A DNA stretch of 43,499 nt. Origin: Beijerinckiaceae bacterium. GTDB taxonomy: Bacteria > Pseudomonadota > Alphaproteobacteria > Rhizobiales > Beijerinckiaceae. Under the pieces are notes generated by a model. That model was not told the origin of the DNA, did no database searches, and saw only the letters and a list, made by a program, of their open reading frames with translations. The stretch spans positions 1-43,499 of the forward strand of contig CANBNG010000028.1 in the NCBI GenBank assembly GCA_947370975.1, given 5' to 3'. Shown piece after piece: positions 37,496 to 43,499 of this stretch. The translations under genes were made by a program, and so were the position numbers. How positions within the stretch are numbered: position 1 is the first letter of the stretch; every line of letters begins with the position of its first letter.

Positions 37496-38692
37496 ATGCA
37501 TCTCAAACCAGACACGCTGGCCATGACGGTCATGCTCGCCTTCATGACGGCTCTGGGCCCGCTGGCGACTGATCTCTATCTGCCCTCGCTTCCCCTGATC
37601 GGCGCGGCGCTGGAGGCCGGTCCCGCGCGCGTGCAATGGACGCTCTCGGCCTATCTCATCGGCTTTTCTGCCGGCCAGATCATCTATGGCCCTATTTCGG
37701 ATGCCCTCGGGCGCAGGCCCGTGCTGATCGCATCTTTTGCTCTTTTCGTCGCAGCGACACTGGCCTGCGCACTGGCTGTGTCCATCGACATGCTGATCGC
37801 CGCGCGGTTCGTGCAGGCGCTGGGGGGCGCGGGTCCGATCATCCTCGCCCGCACCATGGTGCGCGATCTCTACGATGGTCCGCGCGCGGGCCGCGAATTG
37901 TCGGTGATGGGCAGCATCATGGGCGTCACGCCAATCATCGCGCCGATTTTTGGCGGCTTTCTGCAAGTGGCCTTTGGCTGGCGCGCGAGTTTCTTCGCCA
38001 TGCTCGCGGGTGGCGCGATCCTGCTCCTGCTGGCGATCCTGCTTATCCCCGAGACGATTCGCCAGCGCCAGAGAGGGGCTTTGTCACTGCGCGCGATTTT
38101 GCGCAGCTACAGGACTGTGGCAAAAAATCCCGCCTATCGCATCTATGCGGCACTGCTGGCGCTGAGCTATGGCGGCCTCTTTGCTTTCATCTCCGCCTCG
38201 CCCTTCGTGCTGCAGGGCGTCTACGGCCTGAATGAAGTGAAATTCGGTTTTGCCTTCGCCATCTGCTCGGTAAGTTTTGTCCTTGGCACATTGATCGGCA
38301 CACGCATGGTCTCGCGCCGCGGCTTTGACAGAACCATCGGCGCGGGCGTCTTCTGCCTGGCAACAGGGGGCATTGGTCAATTGCTCGGCGTGCTTGTTCT
38401 GCCGCAACATCTGCTCGCGTTGATCATGCCTGAGATGATTTTCTTTGTTGGAATCGGGCTCGTTTTGCCCCAAGCGATGGCCGCCGCCATGTCACCCTTT
38501 CCCGAGCGCGCCGGTGCGGCCTCCTCGCTCGCAGGTTTCGTGCAAATGGTTTTTGCGTCGGGCGCGGGCGCTCTCGTGGGCCTGTTCGTCGGCGGCAGCG
38601 CGTTGCCGCTCGTCATTGCCACAGCGCTCTCGGGCCTGTGCGCGCTGATTGTATTTGCATCGACAAAACGCCTGCGCCGCAGGGACTTTTAG
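37496..38692 (+). CDS. MFS multidrug exporter, Bcr/CflA type
   Basis: A 398-residue major facilitator with twelve predicted membrane segments, of the drug:H+ antiporter Bcr/CflA group. The start TDLYLPSLPLIG, the motif A loop GPISDALGRRPVLI, and RFVQALGGAGPIILARTMVRDLY (motif C region, by segment) are typical. The ATG at 37496 fits the family N-terminus; the frame reaches ATG 37406 and 37316. It probably exports a small toxic compound, with substrate unknown. It ends four bases from the convergent hydrolase gene and diverges from rimP. Confidence 0.88.
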   Translation: MHLKPDTLAMTVMLAFMTALGPLATDLYLPSLPLIGAALEAGPARVQWTLSAYLIGFSAGQIIYGPISDALGRRPVLIASFALFVAATLACALAVSIDMLIAARFVQALGGAGPIILARTMVRDLYDGPRAGRELSVMGSIMGVTPIIAPIFGGFLQVAFGWRASFFAMLAGGAILLLLAILLIPETIRQRQRGALSLRAILRSYRTVAKNPAYRIYAALLALSYGGLFAFISASPFVLQGVYGLNEVKFGFAFAICSVSFVLGTLIGTRMVSRRGFDRTIGAGVFCLATGGIGQLLGVLVLPQHLLALIMPEMIFFVGIGLVLPQAMAAAMSPFPERAGAASSLAGFVQMVFASGAGALVGLFVGGSALPLVIATALSGLCALIVFASTKRLRRRDF

Positions 38693-38696
38693 CCCC

Positions 38697-39512
38697 TTAC
38701 GCGATGGCTTTGACCGCTGCTTCGAGGCTGGCAATGTCCTCTTCGCGCGACAGGCGATGATCGCCATCCTTGATGAGCGAGAGCGTCACGCAATCGCCCG
38801 CCAGATGTTCGACCAGCGTCATGGCGTGCGCCCAAGGCACATCGGGATCGTTCATGCCCTGCAGAATATGGACAGGCGCATGGGCGTGGATCGTGTCGCC
38901 GAGCAGGAGATTGCGGCGACCGTCCTTTATCAAGGCGTGGGTGATCGGATAGGCATCGGTCGAATAGGCGCTCTCGCGCATCCACTTGCCCTCTCGCTCG
39001 ATCTGGCGCCGCATTTCTTCCGGCAGCCGCGCCCAGATCAGGGCCTCGGTGAAATCAACGGCTGGTGCGATAAGAACGAGACCGGCAAGACGCGCGCTGG
39101 CCTCCTCGAGGCCCATGGCGCGGGCGACAAGCAGAGCAATCCAGCCGCCCATCGAGGAGCCGACGAGAACCTGCGGGCCTCCTGTCTGCGCGCGGATGAG
39201 GGCGAGGCTCTCTTCAAGCCAGAGCGAGATCGTGCCGTCCTCGAACCGGCCGCCGGATTCGCCATGGCCCGAATAATCGAAGCGCAAACAGGCACGACCC
39301 TCGCGCGCCGCCAGCTCATCGAGCCGCTGCGCCTTGGTCGAGTGCATGTCTGATTTGAAGCCGCCAAGCCAGACAATGCCCGGTCGCGCGGCCTGCGCGG
39401 GATCGGCGGCGCGGCGGCGAAAGGCGATGTCGCAGCCATGCACCTTCTGGTGCGACAGACTGAGCGAACGGTCGGGTGATGCCTCTGACATTTGCGGTTG
39501 TGTCTTGCTCAT
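38697..39512 (-). CDS. Alpha/beta hydrolase
   Basis: A cytosolic serine hydrolase of about 271 residues. The triad is visible: Ser120 in the elbow VGSSMGGW, an Asp in GMNDPDVPW (about 222-224) and His252 in KDGDHRLS. The start of the fold shows GIVWLGGFKSDMHSTKA and RFDYSGHGESGG, a pattern common in alphaproteobacterial esterase/lipase-like proteins related to BEM46/palmitoyl-thioesterase groups. Substrate unknown. ATG 39512 leaves a 71-base divergent gap to the glycosyltransferase; the frame reaches 39608, which would overlap that gene. Confidence 0.82.
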   Translation of the reverse strand: MSKTQPQMSEASPDRSLSLSHQKVHGCDIAFRRRAADPAQAARPGIVWLGGFKSDMHSTKAQRLDELAAREGRACLRFDYSGHGESGGRFEDGTISLWLEESLALIRAQTGGPQVLVGSSMGGWIALLVARAMGLEEASARLAGLVLIAPAVDFTEALIWARLPEEMRRQIEREGKWMRESAYSTDAYPITHALIKDGRRNLLLGDTIHAHAPVHILQGMNDPDVPWAHAMTLVEHLAGDCVTLSLIKDGDHRLSREEDIASLEAAVKAIA

Positions 39513-39583
39513 GAGTATCGTGGCGATGATTCGCCGGGCCGGAGCCGCTTGGTCGGCGGACACATATAGCGGCAGGACGGGCA

Positions 39584-40813
39584 ATGCGACAGATCGCAAG
39601 GGGAGCATTCGAGACGGGCGGCCGCACCATTCTGGCCGGACGGACGATCCTCCAGATCATCCCGAGATTGGATGCGGGCGGCGCGGAGCGCACCACGATC
39701 GATATTGCCGCCGCGCTCGCAGAAGCCGGCGCGCAGGCTCTCGTAGCCAGCGAGGGCGGCCGTCTGGTCAGTGAATTGCAGGCCAAGGGCGGCGTCTGGA
39801 TTCCCTTTCAGGCCGCCACCAAAAACCCGCTGCTGATGGCGCTGAACGCGCGCCGCCTGGCCAGCATCATGCAGGCCGAGGGCGTCGATCTCGTCCACGC
39901 GCGCTCGCGCGCACCGGCTTGGGTCGCGCTGGGAGCTGCGCGGCGCACCAACACGCCCTTCGTAACCACCTATCACGGCGCCTATTCGGGCCAATCCTCG
40001 CTGAAGCTTTTCTACAATTCGGTGATGGCGCGCGGGGATGCCGTGATTGCCAATTCCGCCTATACGGCAGGGCTTATCGCGCGCTCCTACGATTTTGCGC
40101 GCGAGCGCACGGCAATCATCCACCGCGGGACGGACCTGCGCCGTTTCTCGGCTGCAAGCGTCGATGCCGCGCGCGTCCAGCGCCTGCGCAAGGCCTGGTC
40201 CATTGCGCCCGAAGACAGGATAGTTCTGCTTGCAGCGCGCCTCACCAGCTGGAAGGGCCAGAAAGTCCTGATCGAGGCCGCCCGCCTGCTGACCGAGCGA
40301 GGCGTCAATGATGTTCGCTACATTCTGGCCGGCGACGATCAGGGCCGCGCCGCCTATGTCCGCGAACTCGATGCCGAGATCGCCAAGGCCGGACTTGAGG
40401 GCATTGTGCGCCGCGTCGGCCATGTCACCGACATGCCGGCCGCCCTCGTTGCGGCGACCGCTGTCGCCGTGCCCTCGACCGAACCCGAGGCCTTCGGCCG
40501 CTCGGCGGTGGAAGCTCAGGCCATGGGCACGCCAGTCGTGGTGACCGATCTCGGCGCCGTGCCAGAGACGGTGCTCGCGCCCCCCGATGTCGCTCGCGAC
40601 CAGCGCACGGGGTGGAAAATTCCGCCCAACGACCCGGTGGCGCTCGCCGATGCGCTCGAGGCCATCCTGTCCATGGGCGCTTCGGCCCGCGAGGCGCTGG
40701 CCCAAAGGGCGCGCGCCCATGTCGAACATTGGTTCGGGCTCGAAAAAATGTGCGCCCATACACTCGAGATCTACGGTCGGCTGATCGAAAACAGCACCTA
40801 TCCGCAACGCTGA
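39584..40813 (+). CDS. GT4 family glycosyltransferase
   Basis: A retaining GT-B glycosyltransferase of 409 residues, with the N-terminal acceptor domain starting ILQIIPRLDAGGAERTTIDIA and the C-terminal donor domain with ARLTSWKGQKVLIEAARLL. The EX7E motif is EPEAFGRSAVEAQAMG, followed by GTPVVVTDLGAVPE. It is peripheral or cytosolic and likely adds a sugar from a nucleotide donor during lipopolysaccharide or polysaccharide synthesis. The ribosome site AGGACGGG lies before ATG 39584. It is a lone gene, so the glycan is unknown. Confidence 0.9.
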   Translation: MRQIARGAFETGGRTILAGRTILQIIPRLDAGGAERTTIDIAAALAEAGAQALVASEGGRLVSELQAKGGVWIPFQAATKNPLLMALNARRLASIMQAEGVDLVHARSRAPAWVALGAARRTNTPFVTTYHGAYSGQSSLKLFYNSVMARGDAVIANSAYTAGLIARSYDFARERTAIIHRGTDLRRFSAASVDAARVQRLRKAWSIAPEDRIVLLAARLTSWKGQKVLIEAARLLTERGVNDVRYILAGDDQGRAAYVRELDAEIAKAGLEGIVRRVGHVTDMPAALVAATAVAVPSTEPEAFGRSAVEAQAMGTPVVVTDLGAVPETVLAPPDVARDQRTGWKIPPNDPVALADALEAILSMGASAREALAQRARAHVEHWFGLEKMCAHTLEIYGRLIENSTYPQR

Positions 40814-40991
40814 GGCCACCCGCAGCGCTCCTCGCCGAGGGCATTGTCGTGCGATGCGTCCGCAAGTCATGTTGACTTCGTCGCGCTGAGCCCCGATCTT
40901 CAGGGCGGGTTCGGTCCCCGCAGCTTGCGCTACGGGGCTGATGAGGCTTATGCCTGCCGGGTCCGACGTATTCACAACAGGAGAGACCCCC

Positions 40992-41531
40992 ATTCGTCGT
41001 CCCATGAAAGCACCGCCGGTCCCGCAAAAGGATGGCCCGCGCATCAACCGTGACATTCGCGCCCGCGAGGTGCAGCTCATCGACCAGGACGGCCAGAATC
41101 GTGGTGTCGTTGATGGTCTTGAGGCTCTCCAGATGGCTGAAGAAGCCGGCCTCGACCTCGTCGAAATCGTCCCGAACGCCACGCCCCCCGTCTGCAAGAT
41201 CCTGGATTACGGCAAGTTCCGCTTCCTTGAGCAGAAGAAGGCGGCCGAGGCCCGGAAGAAACAGAAGATCGTCGAGGTCAAGGAGATCAAGCTCCGCCCC
41301 GGCATCGATGACCACGATTACGACGTGAAGATGCGCGCCATGCGCCGCTTCTTCGAAGAAGGCGACAAGGTCAAGGTGACCCTGCGCTTCCGCGGTCGTG
41401 AAATGGCCCACCAGGACATCGGCTATCGCCTGCTCGATCGGGTGAAGCAGGAGACGACGACCTTCGCGAAGGTCGAGTTCGAGCCGTCCATGGAAGGCCG
41501 CCAGATGATCATGATCCTGGCGCCGCGCTGA
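40992..41531 (+). CDS. infC: Translation initiation factor IF-3 (probable ATT start)
   Basis: IF-3, 179 residues, keeps the ribosomal subunits apart and checks the start codon. The N-domain includes RINRDIRAREVQLIDQDGQNRGVV (by segment), the linker is KKAAEARKKQKIVEVKEIKLRP and the C-domain has RFRGREMAHQDIGYRLL. The start is most likely ATT 40992: AGGAG lies eight bases upstream, and translation as MRRPMKAPP matches relatives, which begin (M/I)RRP. ATG 41004 is internal and ATG 40941 adds sequence unlike the family. A non-canonical start fits IF-3 autoregulation by codon discrimination. Confidence 0.95.
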   Translation: MRRPMKAPPVPQKDGPRINRDIRAREVQLIDQDGQNRGVVDGLEALQMAEEAGLDLVEIVPNATPPVCKILDYGKFRFLEQKKAAEARKKQKIVEVKEIKLRPGIDDHDYDVKMRAMRRFFEEGDKVKVTLRFRGREMAHQDIGYRLLDRVKQETTTFAKVEFEPSMEGRQMIMILAPR

Positions 41532-41556
41532 TAGCGCGGTTCCACCAGAGTCTGAA

Positions 41557-41716
41557 AAGGCCCAAGTGGCCTTGCCAGAAACGGGGCTTGCCTCTATAAG
41601 CCCCCCTCGAACCGCCCGGCTGATAGGGCTGCCGTGGCGGTTCTTTTTCGCTCATTGTGACGCGAACGGAGGAGCTCCGAGCTCTTTCGACTGACTAAAC
41701 GGGCGGGCAACCGCCC
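41557..41716 (+). promoter_or_regulatory. Hairpin-rich infC-rpmI spacer with an intrinsic terminator
   Basis: In this 198-base spacer lie AAGGCC/GGCCTT (41557-41573), GGGGCTT/AAGCCCC (41583-41604), a longer stem GAACCGCCCGGC with GCCG-T-GGCGGTTC (41609-41643) followed by TTTTT (41644-41648), and GGGCGG/CCGCCC just before the rpmI ribosome site. The third is a good intrinsic terminator. It either ends infC or attenuates rpmI-rplT, possibly in response to L20. Confidence 0.6.
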
Positions 41717-41729
41717 CATGGAGAGCCAA

Positions 41730-41930
41730 ATGCCCAAGTTGAAGACCAAGTCTGGCGCCAAAAAGCGCTTCAAGATCACGGGCACCGGCAAGGTGCTTTA
41801 CGCCCAGCGCGGCAAGCGCCACGGCATGATCAAACGGACGAACAAGCAGATCCGGAACCTGCGCGGCACCAACGTCCTGTTCAAGACGGATGGTGACAAC
41901 ATCAAGAAGTACTTCCTGCCCAACGGCTGA
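41730..41930 (+). CDS. rpmI: 50S ribosomal protein L35
   Basis: L35, 66 residues, a small basic large-subunit protein starting MPKLKTKSGAKKRFKITGTG and containing RGKRHGMIKRTNKQIRNLRG. GGAGAG four bases before ATG 41730 sets the start. It is followed by rplT after 51 bases, the usual pair. Confidence 0.96.
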   Translation: MPKLKTKSGAKKRFKITGTGKVLYAQRGKRHGMIKRTNKQIRNLRGTNVLFKTDGDNIKKYFLPNG

Positions 41931-41981
41931 GGACTTCTCCGCCTTCTTTCGAATTCAAGCTTTTAAATCCAGGAGATAGTC

Positions 41982-42347
41982 ATGGCTCGCGTCAAACGTG
42001 GCGTTACATCCCATGCCAAGCACAAGAAGACCCTCGCAGCCGCGAAGGGCTTCTATGGCCGCCGCAAGAATACCATTCGCGCCGCAAAGGCTGCCGTCGA
42101 CAAGTCGATGCAGTACGCCTATCGCGACCGCAAGAACAAGAAGCGCACGATCCGCGCACTCTGGATTCAGCGTATCAACGCCGCCGTGCGTGAGTTCGGC
42201 CTGACCTACAGCCGCTTCATCTGCGGCCTCACCACCGCTGGCGTGCAGGTTGACCGCAAGGTTCTTTCCGACCTCGCCATTCACGAGCCGGCGGCCTTCA
42301 AGGCCATCGTCGAGACGGCCAAGGCCGCTCTGCCCGCGACCGCCTGA
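41982..42347 (+). CDS. rplT: 50S ribosomal protein L20
   Basis: L20, 121 residues, binds 23S rRNA early in 50S assembly and in several bacteria represses its own operon. MARVKRGVTSHAKHKKTLAAAKG, FYGRRKNTIRAAK and RDRKNKKRTIRALWIQRINAAVR (by segment) are diagnostic. AGGAGA precedes ATG 41982. A strong terminator follows the stop. Confidence 0.97.
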   Translation: MARVKRGVTSHAKHKKTLAAAKGFYGRRKNTIRAAKAAVDKSMQYAYRDRKNKKRTIRALWIQRINAAVREFGLTYSRFICGLTTAGVQVDRKVLSDLAIHEPAAFKAIVETAKAALPATA

Positions 42348-42366
42348 GGCTGTCGTATCTCTTCAG

Positions 42367-42400
42367 AAAGCCCGGCGCTGAGCCGGGCTTTTTTCGTTTT
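42367..42400 (+). terminator. Intrinsic terminator after rplT
   Basis: AAAGCCCGGC (42367-42376) pairs with GCCGGGCTTT (42382-42391) around GCTGA, and a T-rich run continues. It separates rpmI-rplT from pheS. Confidence 0.88.
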
Positions 42401-42492
42401 GAAGGGGGCGCTCGCCTCCAAACCTCGACAACGGGGGACCTGCATGGCAAAAGCCGCGCAGACGTCTTCCCCTCCTCCTCAAGGGACACGGC

Positions 42493-43499
42493 ATGTCGGA
42501 CCTGACCGCCCTCGAAACAGAAACGCTTGGCGCCATTGCGGCTGCCAGCGATGAAGCCGGCCTTGAAGCCGTGCGCCTTGCAGCCCTTGGCAAGAAAGGC
42601 GCGATTTCCGCGCTGCTGGCCACGCTCGGCAAAATGTCGCCTGACGACCGCAAGACACAGGGCGCGATCATCAATGTCCTGAAGGACAAGGTCGCTGCCG
42701 CGCTGACCGAGCGCCGCAGCGTGCTCAAGGAAGCAGCTCTCAACGCACGTCTGGCCGCCGAAACGCTCGATGTGACGCTGCCGGTGCGCGAGGCCGCTGT
42801 CGAGACCGGCCGCATCCATCCCATCAGCCAGGTGATGGACGAGCTGACCGCCATTTTCGCAGACATGGGCTTTTCGATTGCCGAAGGGCCGGATGTCGAG
42901 ACCGACGATATCAACTTCACGCGGCTGAACTTTCCCGAAGGCCATCCGGCGCGCGAAATGCACGACACGTTCTTCTTCAATCCGAAGGAAGACGGCACGC
43001 GCAAATTGCTGCGTACGCACACCAGCCCCGTGCAGGTGCGCACCATGATGGGGCAGAAGCCGCCGATCCGCGTGATTTGCCCGGGCCGCACCTATCGTTG
43101 CGATTCCGACCAGACGCATACGCCGATGTTCCATCAGGTCGAGGGCCTCGTCATCGACAAGTCGGCCAATCTTGGCCACCTGAAATGGATTCTCGAAGAA
43201 TTCTGCAAGGCCTTCTTTGAAGTGCCGAATGTGAAGATGCGCTTTCGTCCGTCCTTCTTCCCCTTTACCGAGCCGTCGATGGAAGTCGATATCCAGTGCC
43301 GCCGCCAGAATGGCGAGATCCGCTTCGGCGAGGGCGACGACTGGCTGGAAATTCTTGGCTGCGGCATGGTCCACCCCAATGTGCTGCGCAACTGCGGCGT
43401 GGACCCCGACGAATATCAGGGCTTCGCCTGGGGCATGGGCATCGACCGCATCGCCATGCTGAAATACGGCATGCCCGACCTGCGCCCCTTCTTCGACGC
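42493..43499 (+). CDS. pheS: Phenylalanyl-tRNA synthetase alpha subunit, 3' end off window
   Basis: The catalytic alpha chain of the heterotetrameric class II PheRS. From ATG 42493 (AAGGGA six bases upstream) 335 residues are readable before the window ends. The N-terminal coiled coil is followed by HPISQVMDELTAIFADMGF (motif 1), the HDTFFF and LLRTHTSPVQVRTM segments, FRPSFFPFTEPSMEVDI (motif 2 region) and GFAWGMGIDRIAMLKYG (motif 3). About 20-30 residues are missing at the C-terminus by comparison with the family. pheT is expected just beyond the edge. A long minus-strand open frame opposite it is an artefact. Confidence 0.96.
   Translation, partial: MSDLTALETETLGAIAAASDEAGLEAVRLAALGKKGAISALLATLGKMSPDDRKTQGAIINVLKDKVAAALTERRSVLKEAALNARLAAETLDVTLPVREAAVETGRIHPISQVMDELTAIFADMGFSIAEGPDVETDDINFTRLNFPEGHPAREMHDTFFFNPKEDGTRKLLRTHTSPVQVRTMMGQKPPIRVICPGRTYRCDSDQTHTPMFHQVEGLVIDKSANLGHLKWILEEFCKAFFEVPNVKMRFRPSFFPFTEPSMEVDIQCRRQNGEIRFGEGDDWLEILGCGMVHPNVLRNCGVDPDEYQGFAWGMGIDRIAMLKYGMPDLRPFFD

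Noticed and set aside
42298..43374. Minus-strand open frame of 358 codons at the right end
   Set aside because: It is antisense to pheS, which shows all class II synthetase motifs.

Overview
The window reads as a chromosomal segment of a GC-rich alphaproteobacterium, most likely of the order Hyphomicrobiales (Rhizobiales). The grounds are: an Irr-type Fur regulator (GCP motif near the N-terminus and an HHH motif) divergent from fabA-fabB-fabI; an Hsp20 gene paired with a DUF1150 gene; an Omp25/RopB-like surface barrel; and the alphaproteobacterial form of the rimP-nusA-ylxR-infB-rbfA-truB-rpsO-pnp cluster. Genus cannot be decided by reading alone.

Layout. (1) 1-730 is the right edge of an integrated element: the 3' part of a tyrosine recombinase gene, a nested inverted repeat, and a displaced 3' half of a tRNA-Arg(CCG) gene. 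(2) 730-5520 holds cell-surface sugar genes: an acyltransferase with an SGNH domain, an FkbM-like methyltransferase and a second acyltransferase. The first two are visibly richer in A+T than the rest. (3) 5600-7220 holds a Bug/TctC-type periplasmic binding protein and a glycine-zipper lipoprotein. (4) 7295-14119, minus strand, is the replication/repair block dnaN-recF-recQ-gyrB, with recQ placed between recF and gyrB. A class A penicillin-binding protein diverges from dnaN. (5) 16602-19864 holds hsp20-DUF1150 behind a near-consensus RpoH promoter, a 2-hydroxyacid dehydrogenase, an SH3 protein and irr. (6) 20086-22727 holds fabA-fabB-fabI. (7) 22805-26740 holds an outer-membrane barrel made of two homologous halves, a GT-C/STT3-like membrane protein and a Spy/LTXXQ protein. 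(8) 26854-37210, minus strand, is the complete rimP to pnp translation/RNA-decay cluster. (9) 37496-40813 holds a Bcr/CflA-type MFS transporter, an alpha/beta hydrolase and a GT4 glycosyltransferase. (10) 40992-43499 is infC-rpmI-rplT-pheS; infC probably starts at ATT and pheS runs off the end.

Most of the window is core housekeeping. The less ordinary parts are the tRNA-anchored island edge, the STT3-like GT-C protein, the duplicated Omp25-like protein, and several RNA-level control candidates: the hsp20 leader, the rpsO leader with a terminator-like hairpin, the hairpin-rich infC-rpmI spacer and the ATT start of infC. I see no CRISPR array, rRNA gene, intact tRNA gene, insertion sequence or recognisable defence system.
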